This document shows, in pieces, positions 8,944 to 16,750 of a stretch of 64,000 nucleotides of DNA. A program made the position numbers and the translations under genes. The notes under the pieces were generated by a model that saw nothing but the letters and a program-made list of their open reading frames with translations, was not told the DNA's origin and did no database searches. The stretch is from Inhella inkyongensis (GTDB lineage: Bacteria; Pseudomonadota; Gammaproteobacteria; Burkholderiales; Burkholderiaceae_C), in contig NZ_CP040709.1 in NCBI RefSeq assembly GCF_005952805.1, forward strand, positions 2,604,001 to 2,668,000. Direction: 5' to 3'. The number at the start of each line of letters is the position of its first letter. The first letter of the stretch is position 1.

Positions 8944-10139
8944 TTTGCCCCTCCCTGCAAACAACGCGCAATGATGCCGTCCAACCGCCGCATCGAGGCG
9001 GCCCAGTCGTGGTGGCTGAGCACACGCTCGCGGCCGGCTTGGGCCAATCGCGCGCGCTCAGCCGGGCTTTCCACCACGCGCAGCACAGCGTCGGCGATGT
9101 CCTGGGCGCTGTCGGCCACCAGCAGGTGCTCGCCGGCCACGGCATCCACACCACCCGCCGCCGCCGGGCTGGTGACCACGGGCACGCCCATGGCCATGGC
9201 TTCCAGGATTTTGTTCTGCGTGCCGCGCGCAATGGCCAGGGGCGCCACATTGACGCAGCTCTTCAGCACATAGGGCTGCACCTTGGGCACCGAGCCGGTC
9301 ACGGTCACACCGGGCAGTTCGCCCAGCGCGCGGATGAAGGGCGGCGGCTCGGCCCCCACGATGGTCAGCTTGAGGCTGGAACGGCGCGCCCGCAGGATGG
9401 GCCACACCTCCTGGCAGAAGCGCAGCATGCACTCCTGATTCGGGTAGTAGTCCATGCGGCCGATGAAGCTCACCAGATCGGGGTCGTGGTGGTCGGGCGC
9501 TGCCGGGCTGAAGGCACTGGCATCCACGCCGTTGGGGAACCAGTCCGTCTTGGCACCGGTGCCGTAGTCTTCCAGCGTCTGCCACTCGGCCCGGGTGGTG
9601 GCCGTGCACAGATCAAATTTGCGCGCCAAGGCCTTTTCGGCGCGCAGCATCTTGTGGCCTTCGAGCAGATAGCCCCAGCTGAGCGGCCAGGGCTTGTAGT
9701 TCGCGTACTCGATCCACTTCTGCGAGTCCATGTCGCCGAAGTCCAGGATCTTTGGAATGCCCTGCACGTCCTCCACGTACTGGGCCACAGACGAGCAATG
9801 CACAAAGATCAGATCAAAGCGCTCGGCCGCCAGCAGGCGCTTGACCTCGGCCGCCGTGTCGCTGCAGTAGAAGTAGCCCATCGACGAGGGCGTGAGCAGG
9901 GGCAGGCGCAGCACCATGCGAATGAACTGCACGGGTTCCCTGACCTGACCGATGTGGAAGCGCTCACAGTGCTCGGCAATCCCCTGGCTCTCGGCCGTCT
10001 CGGCATCCGAGCGGCTGAGCGAACACACCGTCACCTGGTGCCCACTGGCCTGCAGGTGCCGAATCATGTTGAAGGGACGGATCTTGCCGCCGCGCTTCGG
10101 GGGGAAAGGGAAGCGGTGGCAGAGGTAGAGGATCTTCAT
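8940..10139 (-). CDS. PEP-CTERM/XrtA-associated GT4-type sugar transferase (stp1-like)
   Basis: A 399-residue GT-B glycosyltransferase matching the sugar-transferase family found with exosortase A loci (TIGR03087-like). It starts MKILYLCHRFPFPPKRGGKIRPFN, with a typical N-terminal Rossmann domain whose KRGGKIR loop contacts the donor, and has the C-terminal donor-binding block from about residue 215 (FPNGVDASAF, VSFIGRMDYYPN) to GTQNKILEAMAMGVPVV. It would add one sugar to the lipid-linked repeat unit at the cytoplasmic face. Upstream is an unusual 350-bp gap holding two structured elements; downstream it overlaps the TPR gene by GTGA. Donor and linkage cannot be told from sequence. Confidence 0.9.
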   Translation of the reverse strand: MKILYLCHRFPFPPKRGGKIRPFNMIRHLQASGHQVTVCSLSRSDAETAESQGIAEHCERFHIGQVREPVQFIRMVLRLPLLTPSSMGYFYCSDTAAEVKRLLAAERFDLIFVHCSSVAQYVEDVQGIPKILDFGDMDSQKWIEYANYKPWPLSWGYLLEGHKMLRAEKALARKFDLCTATTRAEWQTLEDYGTGAKTDWFPNGVDASAFSPAAPDHHDPDLVSFIGRMDYYPNQECMLRFCQEVWPILRARRSSLKLTIVGAEPPPFIRALGELPGVTVTGSVPKVQPYVLKSCVNVAPLAIARGTQNKILEAMAMGVPVVTSPAAAGGVDAVAGEHLLVADSAQDIADAVLRVVESPAERARLAQAGRERVLSHHDWAASMRRLDGIIARCLQGGAK

Positions 10140-10193
10140 TGCTCTATTGATCTAACTTCAGCAGTTCGTCGCAGGCTGCCAGTGCACCGCAGC

Positions 10194-10296
10194 GCGAGGG
10201 CGTAGGGTGGGCGGCGCAGTGAAGTAAAGGAGGAGCCGGGCGCCGAAAGGCGACCGGTGGAGGACATGAACGGAGCCGCCCACCCTGCGGCCTCGC
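10194..10296 (+). ncRNA. Structured RNA-like element, copy A
   Basis: A 103-bp element in the gap between a glycosyltransferase and an amidotransferase gene. The outer arms 10194-10215 and 10275-10296 pair over 22 positions with one G-G mismatch and one G-U-type pair. Inside are a conserved single-stranded-looking block (AGTGAAGTAAAGGAGGAG), a nine-position hairpin closed by GAAA (10235-10256), and a second conserved block (GGAGGACATGAACG). Copy B, 48 bp away in reverse orientation, has the same conserved blocks but different, still-paired stems, which is the signature of an RNA structure or a structured mobile repeat. Transcription is not shown. I do not recognise the family. Confidence 0.55.
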
Positions 10297-10343
10297 AGAG
10301 CTCGGTCTCAGCACGCGGCGATTGGCCTGCGAGCACCGAGCGA

Positions 10344-10448
10344 ATCAGGCCACTGGGGTACCGTGTTGCGCTCATGTCCCCCTGCAACGGCCTAACGGCC
10401 GTCGCCTCCTCCTTGACTTCACTCCACACGGCACCCCAGCGACCTGAT
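10344..10448 (-). ncRNA. Structured RNA-like element, copy B (inverted)
   Basis: A 105-bp element read on the minus strand, homologous to copy A. Its 23-nt outer arms (10344-10366 and 10426-10448) differ from perfect pairing at three sites, and all three become G-U pairs in the minus-strand RNA. Inside, the blocks AGTGAAGTCAAGGAGGAG and GGGGACATGAGCG match copy A almost base for base, while the inner nine-pair stem and its GTTA loop are different in sequence but still pair. The minus strand is also the direction of the surrounding operon, so copy B would be present in the operon transcript in sense orientation and copy A in antisense. Confidence 0.55.
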
Positions 10449-10488
10449 GTCAAGGCACCGAGCCGTGCGGGAATGGATAGGCAGGCGC

Positions 10489-12423
10489 TCATCGCTTCAA
10501 CATCGCGTGGAATTCATCCGCCAGGCTGGCCGGATCGCGGCCGTCCAGGTAGAGGCGGGCCCAGACTTCCAGATTCAAGAGCGCCAAGAGCACATCGGTG
10601 TGGTCGGCCTTGGCCGCCTGGTGCTCGGCCATCAGGCGTTGCACCGGCTCAGGCGCCAGCCAGCCGCGGGCGCGGATGACTTCGGGGGCCAGCAGGCCCT
10701 GCAGCAGGGGCTGCAGCGAAGCCTTCAGCCAGGCGCCCATGGGCGTGCCGAAGCCGCGCTTGGCGCGGTGCAGGATGTCCTGCGGCAGCTTTTCGGCCAG
10801 GGCAGCCTTGAGCACATGCTTCAACTGCCCACCGGCGATCTTGATGTCGGCGGGCATGCTGGCCGCCATGGCCACCAGTTCCGGGTCCAGCAGCGGCACG
10901 CGGCACTCCAGCGACACCGCCATGCTCATCTTGTCGGTCAGCATCAGGAGGTCGTCGGGCAGCTGGGTCTCGGCGTCCACGGCCAGCAAACGGGTCAAGG
11001 CGTCGCTGCGGGGCGCGGCGGCCAGCGCGGCGCCCAGGGCATCGTGCGTCCCGGCACCGTCCAGCAACAGGGCCTTGACGCCTTCGCGGCCCAGCACCTG
11101 CACGTAGTGGCGGTAGCGGCTGTCGCTATCCAGCTCAGCGGTCTGGATGAAGCCCTTGGCCAGGCGCAGCACGTTCAGCCACTTGGCGTGGCGGTCGGCC
11201 GGCAGGTAGCCCGCCACCGCCGAAGCCACCCGCCGCAACGGGCCGGGGATGGCGCCCCATTTGGCGGCGTAGTGGTCGCCCAGGTAGCGGCGGTAGCCGC
11301 CAAACAGCTCATCGCCGCCGACGCCGGAGAGGATGACCTTCACATCCTGGCGCGCAAACTGGCTCACCAGGTAGGTGGTGATGAAGGCCGAGTCGGCCAG
11401 CGGCTCATCCATATGCCAGAGCAGCTTGGGCAGCAGCCCCACCACATCGGGCTTGACGACGATTTCGTGGTGCTCGGTGCCAAAGAGCTGGCTGACCTGG
11501 CGCGCAAAGGGCAGCTCGTTGTAGAGCGTCTCGGCCGCGCCACCTTCAAAGCCAATGGCATAGGTGCGGATGGGCTGGCTGGACTGCTGGGCCATATAGG
11601 CCACCACCGCGCTGGAATCGACGCCGCCCGACAGGAAGGCGCCGATGGGCACATCGGCCACCATCTGCATGCGCACCGCGCGCTCCAGATGTTCACGCGT
11701 GCGCGCCAGCCAGTCCTCGCGCGTGGCCGTGCGGTCGACGCGGACGTTTTGATCCGACAACCGCCAGTAACGCCATTCCTTGACCTGACCGCCCTGCACC
11801 GACAACAAGGTGGCCGGCGGCAGCTTGCGAATGCCCTTGAAGAGGGACAGCGGCGCGGGCACATAGCCCAGGTGCAGGTAATCCGGCAGGGCTTCGCGGT
11901 TGAGTTCGGCGCGCACGCCGGGCAGCTTCAGCAGGGCCTTGGCCTCGGTGGCGAAGCCCAAACGCTGGCCGTCCTGCAGCACATAGAGCGGCTTGACGCC
12001 CAAGGGATCGCGGCCGATCAGCAGGCGGCGGCTGCGCGCATCCCAGAGCGCGAAGTCGAACATGCCGTTCAGGCGCTCGACCACCGCATCGCCCCAGGCC
12101 AGATAGCCCTGCAGCAGCACCTCGGAGTCACTGTGGGTCTTGAAGCTGTGTCCACGCGCGATCAGCTCCTGACGCAGCTCGCGGTAGTTGTAGATCTCGC
12201 CATTGCAGACCAGCCAGACCTGGCCGTCGGCGCTGGACAGCGGCTGGTGGCCCCCGCTCAGGTCGATGATCGAGAGGCGCCGCATCGCAATGCCGCAGTC
12301 GCCGTCGATGTGCTGGCCCTCGTCATCGGGGCCGCGGTGGGCGGTGATGTCGCCCATGGCCGTCAGCCATTGCGACTCGACGGCGCGGCCGTCGAGCTGG
12401 ATCAATCCGTGAATGCCGCACAT
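10489..12423 (-). CDS. asnB: AsnB-type glutamine amidotransferase (XrtA-associated)
   Basis: A 644-residue complete asparagine synthetase (glutamine-hydrolysing) family protein. It begins MCGIHG, so the glutaminase nucleophile Cys2 is present after Met removal; the class-II amidotransferase domain continues through RLSIIDLSGGHQPL and CNGEIYNY. The synthetase half has the PP-loop SGGVDSSAVV and GVGGDELFGGYRRY. Exosortase A loci typically carry such amidotransferases, thought to amidate a sugar carboxylate of the polymer rather than make asparagine; this is inference here, supported by the UDP-HexNAc dehydrogenase in the same operon. It starts four bases after the stop of the glycosyltransferase upstream. 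The paralogues at 13,657 and 6,522 differ from it. Confidence 0.9.
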   Translation of the reverse strand: MCGIHGLIQLDGRAVESQWLTAMGDITAHRGPDDEGQHIDGDCGIAMRRLSIIDLSGGHQPLSSADGQVWLVCNGEIYNYRELRQELIARGHSFKTHSDSEVLLQGYLAWGDAVVERLNGMFDFALWDARSRRLLIGRDPLGVKPLYVLQDGQRLGFATEAKALLKLPGVRAELNREALPDYLHLGYVPAPLSLFKGIRKLPPATLLSVQGGQVKEWRYWRLSDQNVRVDRTATREDWLARTREHLERAVRMQMVADVPIGAFLSGGVDSSAVVAYMAQQSSQPIRTYAIGFEGGAAETLYNELPFARQVSQLFGTEHHEIVVKPDVVGLLPKLLWHMDEPLADSAFITTYLVSQFARQDVKVILSGVGGDELFGGYRRYLGDHYAAKWGAIPGPLRRVASAVAGYLPADRHAKWLNVLRLAKGFIQTAELDSDSRYRHYVQVLGREGVKALLLDGAGTHDALGAALAAAPRSDALTRLLAVDAETQLPDDLLMLTDKMSMAVSLECRVPLLDPELVAMAASMPADIKIAGGQLKHVLKAALAEKLPQDILHRAKRGFGTPMGAWLKASLQPLLQGLLAPEVIRARGWLAPEPVQRLMAEHQAAKADHTDVLLALLNLEVWARLYLDGRDPASLADEFHAMLKR

Positions 12424-12427
12424 GCTC

Positions 12428-13660
12428 TCAAGCTCCTAGGGCCGCATGGCTGCGGCCCTGCCGCGCCAACGCACGGCGGTACACCTCAGGGTAGCGCGCC
12501 ACACTGTTGCGCCAGGTGCGTTCGGTTTCGACAAAGGCTCGCCCTTGGCGCCGGATCTGATCCCACTGGGCCTGACCCGCCAAGGCGCGCTCCACGCCAG
12601 CGGCCCACTCTTGGGCCGAACCGGCCGGGCAGAGGTAGCCGGTGTGGCCGTCGCGAATCAGCTCGCGGTGCCCCCCCACGTCACTGGCCAGCAGCACGCG
12701 GCCCTGGGCCATGGCCTCCAGGGGCTTGAGCGGCGTCACCAGCTCGGTCAGGCGAATGGGCAATCGCGCATAGCAGAGCAGGTCGATCTGCTCGTAATAG
12801 CGCGCCACCTGTGCATGCGGCACGCGGCCGGTGAAGCGCACGATGTCACCCACACCCAAGGCAGCCACCTGGGCCTTCAAGCGTTCTTCCTCCGGCCCGC
12901 CGCCCACCAGCAGCAGGCGCAGGCTGGGGTGGCGCGAGCGCAGCGCCGCCAGGGCCTCGATCACCAGATGCAGGCCTTCGTACTTGTAGAAGGAGCCGGC
13001 AAAGCCCAGCACCGTGCAGCCCTCCAGGCCCAACTCGCGCCGCAGGGCCGGGTCCGCGGCCACGCCGAACTGGAAGGACTCGACATCGACCGCGTTGGGG
13101 ATGACGGTGACGGCTTCGGCGGCCAGGCCGCGGCTCAGGATGTCGCCGCGCAGTCCTTCGCAGATGGTGGTCACGGCATCTGCCCGTTTCAGGGCAAAGC
13201 TCTCCAGCGCGCGCGAGACGCGGTAGCGCAGGCTGCCCTCGGTGGTCGTGCCATGGTCGACGGCCGCGTCCTCCCAGGATGCACGCATCTCGTAAACCAC
13301 CGGCACCCCGGTCGCGCGGCCCACCCACAGCGCCGGCAGCGCATTGAGCACCGGCGAATGGGCATGGATCACATCGGGTCGGTGCTGATCCACCAACTGG
13401 CGCAGTCGCGCGGCGGTCTGGCGCATCTGCGTCAACAAGCCGTCCTGCGCGCTGGAGGGCGTGCGATAGAAGGTCCAACCATCGACTTGGCTCTCCAACG
13501 CAGTGTCGGCGCCCTGCTTCGGGCTGGTCAGGTGCAAAGTGTCCCAGCCGCGCTTGCGCTGTTCACGCAGCAGGGCCAGGGTGCGGAAGGTGTAGCCGCT
13601 GTGCAGCGGCAGGGAATGGTCCAGCACATGCAGGACCTTCAAGGGACTGACAGCGCTCAT
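12428..13660 (-). CDS. XrtA-associated GT4-type glycosyltransferase (Daro_2409-like)
   Basis: A 410-residue GT-B glycosyltransferase resembling the PEP-CTERM/exosortase A-associated family TIGR04063. The start VLHVLDHSLPLHSGYTFRT is characteristic, with the acceptor-side Rossmann domain up to about residue 190. The donor-binding domain includes VIPNAVDVESF, GFAGSFYKYEGL and ELVTPLKPLEAMAQG, the last carrying the usual Glu. It should act on the cytoplasmic side, extending the lipid-linked repeat unit. It overlaps the upstream amidotransferase by ATGA and is followed four bases after its stop by the next amidotransferase, so glycosyltransferase and AsnB genes alternate in this operon. Sugar specificity unknown. 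Confidence 0.9.
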   Translation of the reverse strand: MSAVSPLKVLHVLDHSLPLHSGYTFRTLALLREQRKRGWDTLHLTSPKQGADTALESQVDGWTFYRTPSSAQDGLLTQMRQTAARLRQLVDQHRPDVIHAHSPVLNALPALWVGRATGVPVVYEMRASWEDAAVDHGTTTEGSLRYRVSRALESFALKRADAVTTICEGLRGDILSRGLAAEAVTVIPNAVDVESFQFGVAADPALRRELGLEGCTVLGFAGSFYKYEGLHLVIEALAALRSRHPSLRLLLVGGGPEEERLKAQVAALGVGDIVRFTGRVPHAQVARYYEQIDLLCYARLPIRLTELVTPLKPLEAMAQGRVLLASDVGGHRELIRDGHTGYLCPAGSAQEWAAGVERALAGQAQWDQIRRQGRAFVETERTWRNSVARYPEVYRRALARQGRSHAALGA

Positions 13661-15600
13661 GCGAACTGGGGCGCAGCTTGTGGCACCGGCAAACCAATGG
13701 ATTCAGGGGCGTCCACCACCTGGCGAAGGAAGGCTTCAAACATCATCAGCGTCCACAGCGGGGCGCTGTAGTCACTCTTGCCGGACTGGTGGGCGTCCAC
13801 CAGATGCTCCAGGTAGGCGCGGTTGAACCAGCCGGTGCTGGCCAGACGCTCGCCCAGAATGGCGTCGCGCACACGCTGCTTCAAGGGACCACGGAACCAG
13901 CGCGCCAGCGGCACGGCAAAGCCCATCTTGGGGCGATAGAGGATGTCGTCGGGCAACAGCGGCTCCATGGCCTTCTTGAAGAGGTACTTGCCCTCCTGGC
14001 CCTGGATCTTGAGGCTGGAAGGCAGCGTGGCCAGCCACTCGATCAGTGGGTGATCCATCAACGGCTCGCGCACCTCCAGCGAATGCGCCATCGAGGCGCG
14101 ATCCACCTTGGTGTTGATGTCGCCCACCAGATAAGTCTTGTAGTCCAGGTACTGGATCAGGGCCAGCGGGTCATCCGTTCCGGCTGCCGCGCCATGGCGT
14201 TCGAAAACCTCAAAGGCGTTGTAGCCCGCCAGCTCGCGCTTGAACTGGTCGGAAAACAGCTGCGCGCGCATCGGCCCACGCAGGATGGAGACCGAGTGGA
14301 AATAGGCCTGCACCGAACTGCGCGCCAGGCCCTCGAAGGTGGTCTTGCCGCGCAGGAAGCGCGGCGCCCAGTCCAGCTTGGGATAGACCCTGCCCAGAGT
14401 GCCAAACACCGTTTTGCGCAAGCCATAGGGCAGCGCGGCGCGCATGCGCTCTTCCATCAGGTGCATGCGGTAGCGCCGGTACCCGCCAAAGGTCTCGTCG
14501 CCCCCGTCACCCGACAAGGCCACCGTCACATGCTGGCGCGCCAGCTGGCAGACGCGGTAGGTCGGGATGGCCGAGCTGTCGGCATAGGGCTCGTCATAGA
14601 GCCGCGCCAGGGTGTCGATCAGGTCGAAGTCGTCGCTCTTGACCATCTCCACCCGGTGGTTGGTCTTGTAGCGGTCGGCGACGATTTGCGCGAACTGGCT
14701 CTCGTTGAACTTGGGGTCGTCAAAGGCAATTGAGCAGGTGTTGACCGGCTCGCTCATCATGCCGGCCATGGAGGCCACGACGGCGCTCGAGTCCACCCCA
14801 CCCGAGAGGAAGGCGCCCAAGGTGCGCTCGCTCTGAAGACGCAGCTTCACGGCCTCGTCCAGGCGCTGGCGCAGCTCCACCTCCGCATCGCGCTGGCTGA
14901 TGGTGTTGTCCAGTGTGAAGCGCACATCCCAATAGGGACGCGACTGTGGAGGCGCTTCGCCACGCTTCCAGAGCACGCAATGCCCGGGCTCCAACTTTTT
15001 GGCGCCCTTGAACACGGTGCGCGGCTCGGCCGCATAACCCAGCGCGAAGTACTCCTCGACCGCATGCGGGTCGAGCTCGCGGCTCAATCCACCATGGGCC
15101 AAGAGGCTCTTAAGTTCGGAGCCGAACAGCAGCCAGCCATCGGGCAGCAGCGCGTAATGGAAAGGCTTGACCCCCATGCGGTCGCGCGCCATGAAGAGCG
15201 TCTGGCGTCGCGCGTCATGGATGGCAAAAGCAAACATGCCGCGCAGGTGCTTGACGCAGTCCTCGCCCCAGTGCTCCCAGGCGCGCACGATGGTCTCGCT
15301 GTCGCTCTTGGTACGGAAGCTGTAGCCGGCGGCGCGCAGCTCCTGCATCAGCTCCAGGTAGTTGTAGATCTCACCGTTGAAGACCAAGGCCACCGAACGG
15401 TCGTCGTTGAAGATGGGCTGCTGGCCGGTGGCGATGTCGATGATCGACAGGCGCCGATGGCCCAGGCCCAGGCCGGGCTGAATGTGCAGCTCGCCCTCAT
15501 CGGGGCCACGGTGGTGCTGCGATTCATTCATCCGGTGCAGGCGCTCACGCTCGGGCGTGCGCGTCTGGCGGGTGTCAAAAAGTCCGGTAATGCCGCACAT
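13657..15600 (-). CDS. asnB: XrtA-associated amidotransferase 1 (AsnB family)
   Basis: A 647-residue asparagine synthetase-family enzyme matching the exosortase A-associated amidotransferase type (TIGR03108-like). MCGITGLFDTRQ gives the catalytic Cys2; the glutaminase domain has RLSIIDIATGQQPIFND and FNGEIYNYLEL. The synthetase half has SGGVDSSAVVASMAGM and GDGGDETFGGYRRYRMH, and the C-terminal region contains REPLMDHPL and PKMGFAVPLARWF. The open frame reaches 15651, but ATG 15600 (Met-Cys) must be the start because the Cys has to be N-terminal. It lies four bases after the stop of the upstream sugar transferase and overlaps the next gene by ATGA. Its likely role is amidation of a sugar acid or acyl group in the exopolysaccharide. 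Confidence 0.92.
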   Translation of the reverse strand: MCGITGLFDTRQTRTPERERLHRMNESQHHRGPDEGELHIQPGLGLGHRRLSIIDIATGQQPIFNDDRSVALVFNGEIYNYLELMQELRAAGYSFRTKSDSETIVRAWEHWGEDCVKHLRGMFAFAIHDARRQTLFMARDRMGVKPFHYALLPDGWLLFGSELKSLLAHGGLSRELDPHAVEEYFALGYAAEPRTVFKGAKKLEPGHCVLWKRGEAPPQSRPYWDVRFTLDNTISQRDAEVELRQRLDEAVKLRLQSERTLGAFLSGGVDSSAVVASMAGMMSEPVNTCSIAFDDPKFNESQFAQIVADRYKTNHRVEMVKSDDFDLIDTLARLYDEPYADSSAIPTYRVCQLARQHVTVALSGDGGDETFGGYRRYRMHLMEERMRAALPYGLRKTVFGTLGRVYPKLDWAPRFLRGKTTFEGLARSSVQAYFHSVSILRGPMRAQLFSDQFKRELAGYNAFEVFERHGAAAGTDDPLALIQYLDYKTYLVGDINTKVDRASMAHSLEVREPLMDHPLIEWLATLPSSLKIQGQEGKYLFKKAMEPLLPDDILYRPKMGFAVPLARWFRGPLKQRVRDAILGERLASTGWFNRAYLEHLVDAHQSGKSDYSAPLWTLMMFEAFLRQVVDAPESIGLPVPQAAPQFA

Positions 15601-15604
15601 GGGT

Positions 15605-16750
15605 TCAGTCTTGAAGCAAAGAGCGGCCCAAAAGGCCGCGATAGAGCGCATCGTAGGCCCCCACCATGGCTTTCAGACTGAAGCGCCCCTCAGCTCGGTG
15701 GCGCGCCGCCCGACCCATAGCCTGCACGGCAACCGGGTCGGTGGCCCAGGTGCATAGGGTGTCGACCATGGCCAAAGGCTGGCCCGCAGGAACCAAGGCG
15801 CCAGTGCGCGGGGCATCCACCAGCTCGGCATTGCCCCCCACATCGGTGGCCAGCACGGGCAGGCCGCTGGCCATGGCCTCCAGGATGGTGTTGGAAATGC
15901 CCTCGGCCAACGAGGGCAGCACAAAGGCGTCCAGGCCCTGCATCACGGCCGGCACGTCGCGGCGCTCGCCCGCCAGCCAGGCCAGATCGGCCACGCCGGC
16001 GGCCGACAGCCGCTGCTGACACTGCGCCCGCAGCGGCCCGTCACCCACCAGAGCCAGGCGCAAGCGGCTGCGCAGTTCCGGTTGGCGCTGCAGCGCCAAG
16101 ATGAAAGCCTCGACCAGGTCGGTCTGGGCCTTGACCGCCTGCATGCGCCCAACAGTGCCAACGACAAAGAGGCTCGGGTCGTTGAAGGGCGAGCCCTCCA
16201 GCGCCAGACGGCGGCTGCCGGGCTGGAAGCGCTCGGTGTCCACCCCGTTGCAAATGCGCTGGATGCGCGCGGCCGGCACGCCCACTCGATCGCGCAGATA
16301 GCCCTCCAACTCGCCAGAAAGGGCCACATAGCGCTGCACAAAGGGCATGTAGATCCGCCGCATCCACTGATGGCGTTTGGACAACCCCGCCAAGTCATCG
16401 GCATCGCGGCCGTGTTCACCGTGCACGCGCGCTGCGCGGCCATCCCACCAAGCGGGCAACTGCATCTCCAGTGCCGCCAGATTGCGGGTGTGCACCACCG
16501 CGGGCTTGAGTCGCCGCAGCGCACTCAGGAACGCCGGTGCCACCTTGAGCGATTGCCCGGGCGGCTTGTTCAGGGCCAGAAACTCGGTGTCCGTACGCTG
16601 TACCCGGGCGCAAAAGCTCGGCTCACAGCGGTCCAGGGCCAGCACCGCGTGGCGGTAGCCCTCCAAGCGGTTGATCAGATTGACCACGCCGTTTTCAAGA
16701 CCGCCCGTATCGAAGCGGTAGACGACGTGCAGGATGAGGGGGGCGTTCAA
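15605..16750 (-). CDS. PEP-CTERM/XrtA-associated sugar transferase (stp2-like)
   Basis: A 381-residue GT4-type glycosyltransferase like the exosortase-associated family TIGR03088. The N-terminus LILHVVYRFDTGGLENGVVNLIN is diagnostic; later blocks are VHTRNLAALEM, ICNGVDTERFQPG, VGTVGRMQAVKAQ and EGISNTILEAMASGLPVLATDVGGN. No ATG fits the family start: the frame runs to 17002, but a TTG at 16750 overlaps the upstream stop as TTGA and has GGAG eight bases before it, so I choose TTG. This keeps the coupling pattern seen in the rest of the operon. Cytoplasmic repeat-unit assembly is the inferred role. Confidence 0.9.
   Translation of the reverse strand: MNAPLILHVVYRFDTGGLENGVVNLINRLEGYRHAVLALDRCEPSFCARVQRTDTEFLALNKPPGQSLKVAPAFLSALRRLKPAVVHTRNLAALEMQLPAWWDGRAARVHGEHGRDADDLAGLSKRHQWMRRIYMPFVQRYVALSGELEGYLRDRVGVPAARIQRICNGVDTERFQPGSRRLALEGSPFNDPSLFVVGTVGRMQAVKAQTDLVEAFILALQRQPELRSRLRLALVGDGPLRAQCQQRLSAAGVADLAWLAGERRDVPAVMQGLDAFVLPSLAEGISNTILEAMASGLPVLATDVGGNAELVDAPRTGALVPAGQPLAMVDTLCTWATDPVAVQAMGRAARHRAEGRFSLKAMVGAYDALYRGLLGRSLLQD

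Noticed and set aside
10136-10492. A 118-codon minus-strand ORF filling the gap, with ATGA overlaps at both ends.
   Set aside because: It lies exactly on the two structured, inverted homologous elements; its translation is low-complexity Arg/Ser/Pro-rich and shows no family. The overlaps are probably remnants or chance. I keep it only as a possibility.
10447-12729. A 760-codon plus-strand ORF antisense to the AsnB gene, and similar long antisense ORFs (for example 45492-47855, 9009-10205, 12446-13771).
   Set aside because: These are shadows created by high-GC third positions opposite well-recognised genes; they carry no motifs and have Gln/His/Arg-heavy composition.
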